From assembly GCF_000380125.1 (NCBI RefSeq), contig NZ_KB904574.1:129163-193162 (forward strand): a DNA stretch of 64,000 bases, given 5' to 3'. Both the position numbers and the translations under genes were made by a program. This document shows positions 45,618 to 55,532 of the stretch, piece by piece. The notes under the pieces are model-generated. The model made no database searches and was not told where the DNA came from. It saw only the letters and a program-made list of their open reading frames with translations. This DNA comes from Streptococcus ovis DSM 16829. Its GTDB lineage: Bacteria > Bacillota > Bacilli > Lactobacillales > Streptococcaceae. Each line of letters opens with the position of its first letter. The stretch's first letter is position 1.

Positions 45618-46730
45618 ATGAATATAGCTATTATCGGTGCTGGTAATTTGGGAACAGCAATCGCCGCTGATTTAGGAAGAAATCACGAAGTCAAAATATA
45701 TAGTTCAAGGCCAGAAAGTTTTGGAAAGAGTTTGCAATATATTGATGAAGTAACTAAGGTAATACATTTTGGAAATGTTGCTCTTGTATCGAATGATTAC
45801 AAGGAAGTTGTATTTGATGCTGAACTTATCTTTATTTGCTTACCGACTTTTTTAATTAAAGAAACCGTAGAGAAACTTATTCCTTTTTTACAAAAGGATG
45901 TAAAGGTAGGGTTCGTTCCAGGTGCAGGGGGAATTGAGTATCTTTCGAAAGAATTGGTGGATCGAAAAGTTCCTATTTTTGGTTTTGAGCGAGTTCCTTA
46001 TATTTCTAGAGTAAGAGATTATGGAAAAAGTGTTTGCGCTTCAAAAAAACAACATTATCGTATAGCTACCATTCCTAGTGCTGAGGCTATTTCATTAGCA
46101 GGAGTTATTTCGGAATTATTCGAGGTTCCGTGTGATGCGATGAGCCAATTTATATCCATATCACTGACTCCTACTTTGCATACTTCTAGGTTATACGATT
46201 TATACAAGGATTACAAAGAGGGAGACTTGCTAGATGTAAATCCATATTTTTATGGAGAATGGAGAGACTCTGCCTCTGAAATTTGTTTAGAACTTGATTC
46301 AGAGTTACACAAAGTGGCAAGTAGTTTAGAACAAAAAGGAATTCCTACTAGCGAACTTGTTCCCTATTCTATTCATTATGAGAGCGAAACACCAGAATTA
46401 TTGACACACAAACTATGTTCGATTTCTTCCCTTTCTAGTATAAAGGGACCTCTTATTGAAACAACGAAAGGAAAGTATGTGGTTGATTTAAATTCGAGAT
46501 ATTTTACAGAAAGTTTTCCATATAGATTGGCACTTGTAAAAGGTTTAGCTGATATATGTCAGATTAGTATTCCAAAAACAGATGAAGTTCTTACTTGGTA
46601 TTCTCAGTTAGCAGGAAAAGAATATTATATGGACGGGGAGTTTACGGGAGTGGACAGCTATGAATGCAATATCCCTCGAAATTATGGCATCCAGACATTA
46701 ACTGATTTAAGAGATTTTTATCAAGCTTGA
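45618..46730 (+). CDS. NAD(P)-dependent opine/octopine dehydrogenase-like protein
   Basis: This 370-residue protein has an N-terminal Rossmann fold, IAIIGAGNLGTAIAADLG, and a helical C-terminal domain of the octopine/opine dehydrogenase type with a conserved-looking His (about 193, PTLHTSRL). Family members reduce the imine formed between a 2-oxo acid and an amino acid, or a ketone in polyol synthesis. It is not a normal capsule gene. It may make an N-(1-carboxyalkyl) amino acid, or a polyol phosphate, used as a substituent. The exact substrate is not inferable. Confidence 0.7.
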   Translation: MNIAIIGAGNLGTAIAADLGRNHEVKIYSSRPESFGKSLQYIDEVTKVIHFGNVALVSNDYKEVVFDAELIFICLPTFLIKETVEKLIPFLQKDVKVGFVPGAGGIEYLSKELVDRKVPIFGFERVPYISRVRDYGKSVCASKKQHYRIATIPSAEAISLAGVISELFEVPCDAMSQFISISLTPTLHTSRLYDLYKDYKEGDLLDVNPYFYGEWRDSASEICLELDSELHKVASSLEQKGIPTSELVPYSIHYESETPELLTHKLCSISSLSSIKGPLIETTKGKYVVDLNSRYFTESFPYRLALVKGLADICQISIPKTDEVLTWYSQLAGKEYYMDGEFTGVDSYECNIPRNYGIQTLTDLRDFYQA

Positions 46731-46752
46731 TAGGTATTTTAAGGATTATTAA

Positions 46753-47355
46753 ATGAGCGAATATATATTTTTATTTGATTTAGATTCGACTGTTACAAAA
46801 AAAGAAATTTTACCAACAGTTTCAGAAAAGATTGGTAAGTTGAGTGAGATGAGAAGATTGACAGAGGCTACAATGCAAGGAGAGCTACCTTTTAAGACAA
46901 GCTTTTTGCAAAGAGTGGATATTCTTAAAGATATTGATGTCAATGATGTTCGAGATATTGTGAAAGATATTCCGTTGAATCATGCAATTGCCAATTTTAT
47001 TATGAGTAATAAGGACAGATGTTATATTGTTACTGGTAATTTGGATGTATGGATTGACACACTAATGGAAAAATTATCTATGAAGGAGCATTTATATTGT
47101 TCAAAAGCAAATGTCAAGGAAAACAAAATTGATCATGTCGTTAGCGTTGCTGATAAAGAATTAATCGCTCGGCAATTTGTACATCCACTCGTTGTAATTG
47201 GTGATGGTGATAATGATTCCGGAATGGCAAGGTTGGCAGATATTGCGATTGGTTTTGGTGGAGTTAGAGAAATTGCTCCATCGTTACTTAGAAATATTGA
47301 TTATGCATTTTACGATGATATAGCTTGTGCAAATTTTTTAGAAAGTTTGTTGTAG
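46753..47355 (+). CDS. HAD-family phosphatase (phosphoserine phosphatase-like)
   Basis: This 200-residue enzyme begins YIFLFDLDSTVTK, with Asp9 and Asp11 as nucleophile and acid. IVTGNLDVW and GDGDNDSGMA supply the other HAD motifs. The layout resembles SerB-like phosphatases or the phospho-intermediate phosphatases of CDP-activated pathways. Between the dehydrogenase and the nucleotidyltransferase, it could dephosphorylate an intermediate of the substituent pathway. Confidence 0.8.
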   Translation: MSEYIFLFDLDSTVTKKEILPTVSEKIGKLSEMRRLTEATMQGELPFKTSFLQRVDILKDIDVNDVRDIVKDIPLNHAIANFIMSNKDRCYIVTGNLDVWIDTLMEKLSMKEHLYCSKANVKENKIDHVVSVADKELIARQFVHPLVVIGDGDNDSGMARLADIAIGFGGVREIAPSLLRNIDYAFYDDIACANFLESLL

Positions 47356-47368
47356 TAAATGAGGTTTA

Positions 47369-48019
47369 ATGATGAATAAGAACGATACAACCATTGTAAT
47401 ATGTTGTGCAGGTATGGGAACACGTTTAGGCATTGGTACTCCAAAAACGTTAGTGAATATCTGTGGAAAGCCTCTTATTATCCATCTTTTAGAGATGTTA
47501 TCAGATTATGATGATATTCGGATAGTAGTAGGCTTTCAGGCTGAAAAAGTAATCAATGTTGTAAAAGAATTTAGAAAAGATATCACTTTTGCATTTAATT
47601 ATGATTATAAAACAACAGGTGTTGCTGCTAGTCTATCTAAAGCAATTCTAGGAGCTAGAAAATATGTGGTTTCTATTGATGGTGATTTATTAATTAATCC
47701 AAATGATTTCCAAGGATTTTTAGAAGCACCATATGAATGTATTGCAGGTAGTGACCCAACTTCAGAAGAAACTATTTATATGTCGACAAGTTCTGATGCA
47801 ACAAGAATTGTAGAATTTTCAAAAAATAAAACTGAGACAGAGTGGATTGGACTGGTAAAAATTGAAACTTTTAAACTTCATCAATATAAGGATAGTGTAA
47901 TCGAGATGATGAAAGAACATCTTCCGCTACCTTTAATAAGAGTACGGTCGCGTGAAATAGATACTCCTGATGATTATGAAAAGATGGTAAATTGGTTTGC
48001 GAACGGTTGCCAAGATTAA
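47369..48019 (+). CDS. Nucleotidyltransferase (LicC/IspD-like sugar-nucleotide type)
   Basis: This 216-residue enzyme begins VICCAGMGTRLGIGTPKTLVNICGKPLI, the pyrophosphorylase signature with Lys for phosphate contact, and carries SIDGDLLI as metal-binding motif. The short single-domain form fits CTP:phosphocholine cytidylyltransferase (LicC) or related enzymes that activate phospho-alcohols or phospho-amino-acids. It may supply the donor for LicD. Confidence 0.82.
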   Translation: MMNKNDTTIVICCAGMGTRLGIGTPKTLVNICGKPLIIHLLEMLSDYDDIRIVVGFQAEKVINVVKEFRKDITFAFNYDYKTTGVAASLSKAILGARKYVVSIDGDLLINPNDFQGFLEAPYECIAGSDPTSEETIYMSTSSDATRIVEFSKNKTETEWIGLVKIETFKLHQYKDSVIEMMKEHLPLPLIRVRSREIDTPDDYEKMVNWFANGCQD

Positions 48020-48037
48020 TTGAATGGAGAGGAATTT

Positions 48038-48742
48038 ATGAAAAAAAAGATGACAATTGGTGTTCTTGGAGGAATGGGGACTTTTGCTACAATCCATTTT
48101 TTCCAACAGTATGCCAGTGTGTTTAAGGCGGAAAAGGAATGGGAAAGACCTAGAATAATAATTGATAATCGGTGTACTATGCCTAGTAGAGTGAGAGCTT
48201 TTTTATATGATGAAAATACTGATCAACTTGTTGACGAAATGGTAGATTCAATTAAAAGTTTAGTGAATGCGGGTGCTGATAAAATTATTTTAGCTTGCAA
48301 TACGTCTCATATTTTTATTCCAAAAATTGAAGAAAAATTTCCTCAAGCGAAGGGGATGATTATAAATATTATCGAAAACTGTTCCCAAAAAATTTTAGAA
48401 GATAGTATTGATGAAGTCTATTTGCTAGGTTCCGAAGGTACGATTGAATCGGGGGTATATCAAACGATTCTTGAAGAAAGTGGCATACGTTGTCTCGTTC
48501 CCGAAGAAGAGCAATATAAAATATTAAGAGATTGTATTGAGGCAGTGAAACAACATTCTTATAGTGAAGATATAGAAAGTAAGTTTCTTTCATTAATCAA
48601 TGCAAATTCTATCTGTATTTTAGGGTGTACAGAATTACCTATTTTGTATGAAAGATATTTTGATAAGATTAGTTGTGAGAAAGTATACGATCCATTATTA
48701 CTAGTATTAGATAAGTTGAAAGAAGAATTTATAAATGAATAA
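48038..48742 (+). CDS. Aspartate/glutamate racemase family protein
   Basis: This 234-residue protein has IGVLGGMGTFAT at the start, then Cys87 in ACNTSH and Cys197 in LGCTELP, the two cysteines that act as acid and base in this family. I chose ATG 48038 because GGAGAGGAATTT precedes it. The fold also includes non-racemase lyases. It lies in a capsule operon beside an opine-dehydrogenase-like gene, so a D-amino acid or derivative could be built into the polysaccharide. It overlaps the next gene by eight bases. Confidence 0.82.
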   Translation: MKKKMTIGVLGGMGTFATIHFFQQYASVFKAEKEWERPRIIIDNRCTMPSRVRAFLYDENTDQLVDEMVDSIKSLVNAGADKIILACNTSHIFIPKIEEKFPQAKGMIINIIENCSQKILEDSIDEVYLLGSEGTIESGVYQTILEESGIRCLVPEEEQYKILRDCIEAVKQHSYSEDIESKFLSLINANSICILGCTELPILYERYFDKISCEKVYDPLLLVLDKLKEEFINE

Positions 48743-49148
48743 AATATTAACATTTGGAGTATATGATTTTCTACATTTAGGTCATTTACGTTTATTTAAA
48801 CAGTGCCATTTACATGGAGATTATCTGATTGTTGCTGTACAAGATAGTGATTTCATTTTAAAATATAAGCCTGAGGCTAAGATTTTATACAATACAAGTG
48901 AAAGAGTAGAGATGTTAGAAGCTATCAAATGTGTTGATGAAGTTTTAATTTATCAAACTGTTTCAATTGATTTTTTATCAATCATAGATTTTGATATTTT
49001 AGCACTGGGTGAAGATCATGTTGCTGAACGTTTTTGCAAGATAGAGAAGTGGTGTATAGAACACGGAAAGAAGGTTGTTCGCTTGAAGAGAACAGACGGA
49101 ATTTCTTCTTCAAGTATTAAAGAATTTTTGAACGATTCAAAGAATTAA
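48735..49148 (+). CDS. TagD-like cytidylyltransferase
   Basis: This 137-residue protein has GVYDFLHLGHLRLF, with the HxGH signature, and RTDGISSSSIKE, the second CTP-binding motif. The family (glycerol-3-phosphate or related cytidylyltransferases) makes CDP-alcohols. In a capsule locus with LicD it probably makes the CDP donor for a phospho-alcohol substituent or backbone link. Two candidate cytidylyltransferases in one locus suggest two activation steps or two substituents. Confidence 0.85.
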   Translation: MNKILTFGVYDFLHLGHLRLFKQCHLHGDYLIVAVQDSDFILKYKPEAKILYNTSERVEMLEAIKCVDEVLIYQTVSIDFLSIIDFDILALGEDHVAERFCKIEKWCIEHGKKVVRLKRTDGISSSSIKEFLNDSKN

Positions 49149-49156
49149 TATAAAAT

Positions 49157-50611
49157 ATGAAAAAATTATTAAATAATTACAAGGAGTTGTCAACTCCTTT
49201 TAAAGCATCAATATGGTTTTTATTTTCGGTTTTTGTTCAAAAGGGGATTTCTGTCATTGCGACACCTATATTTACTCGTTTGATGTCTGCGTCTGAATAT
49301 GGACAATATAGTGTTTTTGATTCATGGCTGAGCATTATTAGCATTTTTGTATCTTTAAATCTGACTTCAGGGGTTTATTTACAGGGGTTAGTTAAATTTG
49401 ATTCTGAAAAAGAAGAGTATACTTCTTCTTTAGTCCTTCTTTCAACAACTATCGCTGCATTCTCTTTGGTTTCTTGGGGCGGATTTCAAGATTTTTTCGG
49501 GCGATTGCTATCTCTTGATTCTATACAAATGTTGTCGTTATTAATCATGATATGGACAACGAGTATGTTTAATTTTTGGGCTGCTAGACAGAGGGTAGAA
49601 TATAAATACAAAGTGCTAGTTCTTATTACACTATTAGTATCTTTATTAAAACCAGTGATTGGAGTTATTTTTGTTTCTGTTTTTACAGATAAAGTGACAG
49701 CAAGGATAGTGGCAATATTATTAGTAGAAATCGTATTTTTTACTCCATTGTTTTTTGTTTTACTAGGAAAATCTAAGCGAAAAGTTAATTTCATGTTTTG
49801 GAAGTATGCATTGGTGTTTAATTTGCCATTGATTCCTCATTATCTATCCCAAACAGTTTTAAATAGTGCGGATAGAATCATGATAAAAAATATGATTTCT
49901 ACTGATAAAGCAGGTATATACAGTCTAGCCTATTCAATCGCTGTTTTGATGACATTATTTAATACAGCGTTGATGCAAACTCTTAGTCCATGGATTTATC
50001 AGAAAATTAGAGCAAAGCAATTTGGAGAGATTAAATCAATTGCTTATTTTACGATGATTCTCATTGCATTTGTGAATATTCTATTAATCTTTTTTGCGCC
50101 AGAGGCCGTCCGATTTTTTGCACCACCATCTTATTATGAAGCAATATGGATTATTCCACCAGTTACGATGAGTGTTTATTTTATGTTCATCTATGATTTA
50201 TTTGCTAAATTTGCGTTCTATTATGAAAAAACAAGATTTATTATGTTTGCGAGTGTTATCGGAGCAATTGTAAATATAGCATTAAATTATATTTTTATCC
50301 CTCAATTTGGCTATATTGCAGCAGGCTATACAACATTATTCTGCTACATTATATATGGATTAGGTCATTATATCTTTATGAATAGAGTATGTGATTTGTA
50401 CTGTGGTGGAGTTCGACCATATGAGAAAGAGAAGGTCATTATTATTTCTTTGACATTTTTAATAATTGGTAATATGGTATTGTTGACGTACAATTATCCG
50501 TTGTGGCGATTTGGTCTGATACTTGTTTTATTGCTGATTTTATTATTAAAACGTAGAATATTTATCCAAGAACTAAATAAAATTTTACAGGTGAGAAAGC
50601 AGTCGCATTAA
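49157..50611 (+). CDS. wzx: Repeat-unit flippase
   Basis: This 484-residue MATE/MOP-fold membrane protein has about 14 hydrophobic segments and begins with an amphipathic helix and FSVFVQKGISVIATPIFTRLMS, the usual Wzx opening. It moves undecaprenyl-linked repeat units across the membrane for Wzy. It is the last capsule gene; no terminator was recognised directly after it. Confidence 0.9.
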   Translation: MKKLLNNYKELSTPFKASIWFLFSVFVQKGISVIATPIFTRLMSASEYGQYSVFDSWLSIISIFVSLNLTSGVYLQGLVKFDSEKEEYTSSLVLLSTTIAAFSLVSWGGFQDFFGRLLSLDSIQMLSLLIMIWTTSMFNFWAARQRVEYKYKVLVLITLLVSLLKPVIGVIFVSVFTDKVTARIVAILLVEIVFFTPLFFVLLGKSKRKVNFMFWKYALVFNLPLIPHYLSQTVLNSADRIMIKNMISTDKAGIYSLAYSIAVLMTLFNTALMQTLSPWIYQKIRAKQFGEIKSIAYFTMILIAFVNILLIFFAPEAVRFFAPPSYYEAIWIIPPVTMSVYFMFIYDLFAKFAFYYEKTRFIMFASVIGAIVNIALNYIFIPQFGYIAAGYTTLFCYIIYGLGHYIFMNRVCDLYCGGVRPYEKEKVIIISLTFLIIGNMVLLTYNYPLWRFGLILVLLLILLLKRRIFIQELNKILQVRKQSH

Positions 50612-50830
50612 TGTGTAAAATGTTTCTTTTAATAAAAGATAAAAATTTTGTTAATACTTCATTACTAGAGCCAAACCATAAATCGTAGTTCGATTTTAGT
50701 CAATCAAAATTTTTAGATTTTCAGATATTACGTTCGTGATATCCGAATTATTTTATTAAAAAAACAGTAATATATTCTCATTTTTTCAACTTTTTAGCAT
50801 GATAATTCTATAAAAATTGAAAAGGAGAAA

Positions 50831-51060
50831 ATGTTTATGGATAATATTAAAAAGCGAATGCATCGGCATATGTTTTGGATCGGCCTAGTCTCATTGGTTT
50901 TGATGTTGGTGGACATATTACTTCAGTTAATTTTCATATGAACTTAAGTGAGCCACTGAATCAAATTGAACAGACGGTTTGTATTGTGTTAAGTATTTTA
51001 CTCTTTTTAGGGATTTTGACAAATAAAACGGATAAACGAACTGGTACTTCCAGAAAATAG
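50831..51060 (+). pseudogene. Phage holin (phi LC3-like) remnant with a frameshift
   Basis: From ATG 50831 or 50837 (AAAGGAGAAA upstream) the frame reads MDNIKKRMHRHMFWIGLVSLVLMLVD..., a basic start and one membrane segment, then stops at about 50939. The next frame continues as HMNLSEPLNQIEQTVCIVLSILLFLGILTNKTDKRTG to 51060, the second membrane segment and tail. One missing base near 50936 explains the break. The whole is a holin-like protein of about 76 residues. No other phage genes are nearby, so it looks like a stranded remnant. Confidence 0.65.
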
Positions 51061-51067
51061 CCTCCCC

Positions 51068-51096
51068 TTGACAACCTTCTTTTTTCAAGTTATAAT
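51068..51096 (+). promoter_or_regulatory. Promoter of pyrK-pyrDB
   Basis: A perfect TTGACA (51068-51073) and a perfect TATAAT (51091-51096) are spaced by 17 bases. It starts the transcript that contains the first PyrR attenuator. Confidence 0.93.
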
Positions 51097-51120
51097 GAGT
51101 GAAAATTAGACCTTTAATGT

Positions 51121-51222
51121 AGTCCTGTGAGGCTGGCAAGGTTGTCGTGAAAAATGGTTGAGTAGTAGTATTGCAAGCTCTGCCTGTTTTTGTGTAACCT
51201 TGCCTTGGGGCGAGGTTTTTTT
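51121..51222 (+). promoter_or_regulatory. PyrR-dependent attenuator upstream of pyrK
   Basis: AGTCCTGTGAGGCT (51121-51134) matches the PyrR-binding loop consensus ARUCCNGNGAGGYU. GGCAAGGTT at 51135-51143 is the exact complement of AACCTTGCC (51196-51204), the 5' arm of the terminator AACCTTGCC/GGCGAGGTT with a T tail at 51216-51222. PyrR with UMP would hold the binding loop, freeing the terminator; otherwise the antiterminator forms. Confidence 0.9.
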
Positions 51223-51267
51223 CTATCGTTTGTGTCCTTCGGTTTGTAGAAAGTGAGGAGAGAGAAA

Positions 51268-52068
51268 ATGGGTGTGAGTGGGTGTAAGAACTCCTCTGTA
51301 TTGAAAGAGGAGTTGACAATTGTCAGCCAGCGTGAGATGGTACCTCGGATTTTTGAGATGGTATTATCAGGGAGGATGGTTCAGGAGATGAAGGCTGGGC
51401 AATTCTTACATTTGCGGGTTCCAGATCCGAGTAAGTTATTGCGTCGTCCGATTTCGATTTCTCAGATTGATAAGGAAAAAGGGGAAGCGACGATCATTTA
51501 TCGTGTGGAAGGAGAAGGAACGGCTCTCTTATCCCATTTACAGGAGGGTGACGTCGTAGATACGATGGGGCCACAAGGTAATGGATTTGATCTGTCGGTT
51601 GTATCAGAAGGACAGATTGCTCTCTTGATTGGCGGCGGTATTGGTGTTCCACCTCTAGTTGAAACAGCTAAGCAGTTGGCTCAGAAGGGCGTGCGAGTCG
51701 TATCTGTTATCGGATTTGCCCATAAAGATGCAGTGATTTTGGAAGAAGAATTGTGTCAATACGGTGAGGTCTATGTGACGACGGACGATGGCTCGTATGG
51801 GATTCATGGTTATGTGTCTACAGTCGTGGATCAATTCGCCTGGACACCTGATGCAGTCTATTCCTGTGGAGCACCAGGCATGCTCAAGTACGTGGATGCC
51901 AAATTTGAGAATCATCCGCATGCCTATCTTTCGATGGAATCACGAATGGCTTGCGGGATGGGAGCTTGTTATGCCTGTGTGGTGCGCTTGCGTGATCAAG
52001 ATGGCGCAGCAAACAAGCGTGTGTGTGAAGACGGTCCTGTCTTTGAGGCAGGCAAGGTTGTCTTGTAG
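51268..52068 (+). CDS. pyrK: Dihydroorotate dehydrogenase electron transfer subunit
   Basis: This 266-residue FAD and [2Fe-2S] protein passes electrons from PyrDB to NAD+. The FAD site has LLRRPISI, NAD binding has LLIGGGIGVPPLVE, and the C-terminal MACGMGACYACVV plus a later Cys hold the iron-sulfur cluster. I chose ATG 51268 because GAGGAGAGAGAAA precedes it. pyrDB follows within 15 bases. Confidence 0.95.
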   Translation: MGVSGCKNSSVLKEELTIVSQREMVPRIFEMVLSGRMVQEMKAGQFLHLRVPDPSKLLRRPISISQIDKEKGEATIIYRVEGEGTALLSHLQEGDVVDTMGPQGNGFDLSVVSEGQIALLIGGGIGVPPLVETAKQLAQKGVRVVSVIGFAHKDAVILEEELCQYGEVYVTTDDGSYGIHGYVSTVVDQFAWTPDAVYSCGAPGMLKYVDAKFENHPHAYLSMESRMACGMGACYACVVRLRDQDGAANKRVCEDGPVFEAGKVVL

Positions 52069-53025
<957 letters not shown>

Positions 53026-53041
53026 AAAGAAGGTAGTTTAA

Positions 53042-53527
53042 ATGGTATTTGCGACTGAAAAAGAAGCCTATGATTTACTAGAAAAATTAGAGATCTCATA
53101 TGAACGGTTGGATCATCGTCCGATTACTTCAGTTCAGGATTTAGAGTTTACTTTACCAGGTCAACAAGTAAAAAATCTAGTCTTGAAAAACAAGAAAAGT
53201 CGTCAATTTTATATGGTCATTTTACATGATGAAAAGCAGGCCAACATTGCCGATTTAGCAGAGCGATTAGGGGAAAAACGTCTTTCTTTTGCCAGTGATG
53301 AACAACTGGAGGAGCTGCTGCATGTTCCAGCTGGGACGGTGACGCCCTTTGGTCTCCTTTTTGACACAGATAATCGGATTCAAGTAGTGGTGGATGCGGA
53401 AGTAGACCAAACCTTGACAGTAGGTTTCCATCCATTTATTAACTCGACGACCTTAAATATTGCTTATACAGATTTTGAAAAAATCATGGATTTTGTCAAT
53501 CATCCCATTCGCATTGTAGAATGTTAA
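53042..53527 (+). CDS. YbaK/ProX-type aminoacyl-tRNA editing protein
   Basis: This 161-residue protein has the PrdX/YbaK fold: DHRPITSVQDLE, VKNLVLKNKK with the conserved Lys, and VTPFGLLFD. Such proteins hydrolyse mischarged tRNAs (Ala-tRNAPro or Cys-tRNAPro). It lies 16 bases after pyrDB, an odd neighbour for translation quality control; no pathway link is evident. The second PyrR attenuator starts just after it. Confidence 0.85.
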   Translation: MVFATEKEAYDLLEKLEISYERLDHRPITSVQDLEFTLPGQQVKNLVLKNKKSRQFYMVILHDEKQANIADLAERLGEKRLSFASDEQLEELLHVPAGTVTPFGLLFDTDNRIQVVVDAEVDQTLTVGFHPFINSTTLNIAYTDFEKIMDFVNHPIRIVEC

Positions 53528-53543
53528 GAAATCTGGTTTTTCC

Positions 53544-53572
53544 TTGACAATCGTTGGAAAGCCATGTAGAAT
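53544..53572 (+). promoter_or_regulatory. Promoter of pyrF-PPase-pyrE
   Basis: TTGACA (53544-53549) and TAGAAT (53567-53572) are spaced by 17 bases. It precedes the second PyrR attenuator. Confidence 0.88.
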
Positions 53573-53598
53573 GAAGATAATCAAATAACCTTTAATCA

Positions 53599-53684
53599 TG
53601 TCCAGAGAGGCATCAAAGGTCCACGGAAAAAGGGTGCAGTGTACCCATATTTTGTGTAGCCTCACCCTCTTTGGTGAGGCTTTT
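53599..53684 (+). promoter_or_regulatory. Second PyrR-dependent attenuator, upstream of pyrF
   Basis: TGTCCAGAGAGGCA (53599-53612) fits the PyrR-binding loop except at its edges. The terminator GCCTCACC, a CTCTTT loop and GGTGAGGC (53659-53680) with a TTTT tail follows. The upstream ACCTTTAATCATG and CATCAAAGGT flanks pair to form the binding stem. So pyrF-pyrE is controlled apart from pyrK-pyrDB by the same regulator. Confidence 0.85.
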
Positions 53685-53809
53685 CTTTGTACTGTTAGAA
53701 CAGTGTGAGAGTAGATGTAGCAGCTACAAGTTTGTAGCGTCAAAAACAGTGTTGGATAGCATAGAGAAAAGACAGTACATGATTCCCTTATGTATCAGAA
53801 AGGAAGAAT

Positions 53810-54502
53810 ATGCGCGAAGCTCGCCCGATTATTGCCCTTGATTTTCCTAATTTTGAAGCGGTTAAAGAATTTTTAGCTCTTTTTCCTCGGGAAGAAAAGC
53901 TCTATGTTAAGATTGGCATGGAATTGTATTATGCGGTTGGTCCAGAGATTGTACGTTATGTGAAATCTTTAGGGCACAGTGTATTTTTGGATTTAAAATT
54001 GCACGATATTCCCAATACAGTCCAGTCGGCAATGGCTGCGCTGGCCAATTTAGGGGTTGACATGACCAATGTACATGCAGCAGGTGGGGTTGAGATGATG
54101 AAGGCTGCACGAAAAGGTTTGGGAGAAGGTGCCAAATTGATTGCGGTGACGCAACTAACTTCAACTTCCGAAGAACAAATGCAGTCTGACCAAAATATTC
54201 AAACCAGCCTCGCAGAGTCTGTCCTTAACTACGCTCGCAAATCAGCGGAAGCAGGTCTTGATGGTGTCGTCTGCTCAGCTCATGAGGTTGAAGCTATTAA
54301 ATCTGCTACATCGAGTGGTTTCGTCTGTTTGACACCGGGCATTCGTCCTGCAGGCTCTGCTGTTGGTGACCAAAAACGGGTCATGACACCTAGTCAGGCT
54401 AGGAAAATTGGCAGTGACTACATCGTGGTAGGACGTCCAATTACACAGGCAGAAAATCCTGTGACGGCTTACCAAGCAATTAAGGAAGAGTGGAATGGTT
54501 AG
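53810..54502 (+). CDS. pyrF: Orotidine 5'-phosphate decarboxylase
   Basis: This 230-residue barrel enzyme makes UMP. It has [22 protein letters not shown] with the catalytic Lys-Asp pairs (DLKLHD), and [11 protein letters not shown] for phosphate binding. Length is standard. The 237-base leader before it holds the attenuator. ATG is preceded by AAAGGAAGA. It overlaps the next gene by eight bases. Confidence 0.96.
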   Translation: MREARPIIALDFPNFEAVKEFLALFPREEKLYVKIGMELYYAVGPEIVRYVKSLGHSVFLDLKLHDIPNTVQSAMAALANLGVDMTNVHAAGGVEMMKAARKGLGEGAKLIAVTQLTSTSEEQMQSDQNIQTSLAESVLNYARKSAEAGLDGVVCSAHEVEAIKSATSSGFVCLTPGIRPAGSAVGDQKRVMTPSQARKIGSDYIVVGRPITQAENPVTAYQAIKEEWNG

Positions 54503-54836
54503 GAAGAGTTATCAGGTCATCATTGATAGACCTATGGGGTTTCGAGATCATTTTGGGAATACCTATCCTGTTAACTATGGTTACATCCCTGAATTGTTAG
54601 CAGGAGATGGTGAGGAGCAAGATGTTTACATTATCTCTCAGCATGTTTCACAGCCTTTGACGACTTTTTTCGGAGAATTGGTGGCCATCATTCATCGTAA
54701 AGATGATGTGGAAGACAAATGGATACTAACCTCTCCAGGAGAAAATCTAACGCTTGAAGCTATTCAGGCACAGACATATTTTATTGAACAATATTTTACA
54801 TCAAGCATTGAGATGCTGGAGGAGGAAATTTTATGA
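54495..54836 (+). CDS. Short inorganic pyrophosphatase-like protein
   Basis: This 113-residue protein begins [42 protein letters not shown], which has the soluble family I pyrophosphatase core, YPVNYGYI and GDGEEQDVY, though the full three-Asp set is reduced. It overlaps pyrF by eight and pyrE by four bases. Pyrophosphate removal would pull the PyrE reaction forward, a sensible partnership; activity is unproven. Confidence 0.8.
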   Translation: MVRKSYQVIIDRPMGFRDHFGNTYPVNYGYIPELLAGDGEEQDVYIISQHVSQPLTTFFGELVAIIHRKDDVEDKWILTSPGENLTLEAIQAQTYFIEQYFTSSIEMLEEEIL

Positions 54837-55462
54837 CATTAGCGACACAAATTGCATCAGATTTATTAGACATTAAAGCTGTTTATTTAAAACCTGAGGA
54901 ACCATTCACATGGGCTTCAGGGATCAAATCGCCCATTTATACAGACAACCGTATTACACTGTCTTATCCAGAAACACGGACACTGATTGAAAATGGTTTT
55001 GTTGAGAAAATCAAAGAACATTTTCCAGAGGTTGAAGTGATTGCAGGAACTGCTACCGCAGGGATTCCACATGGTGCAATCATTGCAGATAAGATGAATC
55101 TACCATTTTCTTACATCCGCAGCAAACCTAAAAAACACGGGGCTGGTAATCAGATTGAAGGGCGCGTGGTGAAGCGACAAAAAATGGTCATCATCGAAGA
55201 CTTGATTTCGACAGGTGGCTCTGTGCTGGATGCGGTCAAGGCTGCGCAGGATGCAGGTGTCGACGTCTTGGGAGTTGTTGCTATCTTTACCTATGAACTG
55301 CCAAAAGCTACTGAAAACTTTGAAAAAGCAGGCGTGAAATTGGTAACCTTATCCAATTACAGTGAACTAATTAAGGTAGCAAAAGTGCAAGGCTATATCA
55401 ATGCTGATGGATTGACATTGTTGAAAAAATTCAAGGAAGACCAAGAAAACTGGCAAGAATAG
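54833..55462 (+). CDS. pyrE: Orotate phosphoribosyltransferase
   Basis: This 209-residue enzyme joins orotate and PRPP. It has [42 protein letters not shown] (flexible loop) and the PRPP motif [14 protein letters not shown]. It follows pyrF and the PPase-like gene and ends the unit at a strong terminator. Confidence 0.96.
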   Translation: MTLATQIASDLLDIKAVYLKPEEPFTWASGIKSPIYTDNRITLSYPETRTLIENGFVEKIKEHFPEVEVIAGTATAGIPHGAIIADKMNLPFSYIRSKPKKHGAGNQIEGRVVKRQKMVIIEDLISTGGSVLDAVKAAQDAGVDVLGVVAIFTYELPKATENFEKAGVKLVTLSNYSELIKVAKVQGYINADGLTLLKKFKEDQENWQE

Positions 55463-55465
55463 GCT

Positions 55466-55489
55466 AAAAGGCGGGGAACCCGCCTTTTT
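55466..55489 (+). terminator. Terminator after pyrE
   Basis: AAAAGGCGGG, a GAA loop and CCCGCCTTTT form a perfect 10-bp GC-rich stem with a T tail. Confidence 0.95.
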
Positions 55490-55493
55490 ATGC

Positions 55494-55532
55494 TATAATA
55501 TAGAAAAATGTAACGATATCTGATAACGATAT
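55494..55532 (+). promoter_or_regulatory. Extended -10 promoter and direct repeat upstream of ung
   Basis: TGCTATAAT (TATAAT at 55494-55499) forms an extended -10 element directly behind the pyrE terminator. TAACGATAT occurs twice, at 55511-55519 and 55524-55532, near the expected transcript start. The leader to ung would be about 180 bases and includes CTGCTA/TAGCAG arms; no coding sequence is evident in it. Confidence 0.5.

Noticed and set aside
50875-51060. Separate 61-codon gene
   Set aside because: Its first part is the wrong frame of the holin remnant; only the tail from about 50937 is genuine, as part of the frameshifted holin.
31104-51060. Assignment of the window to S. suis from the pilus cluster
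   Set aside because: The capsule front gene order and the divergent cpsY do not fit S. suis, so only the genus is claimed.
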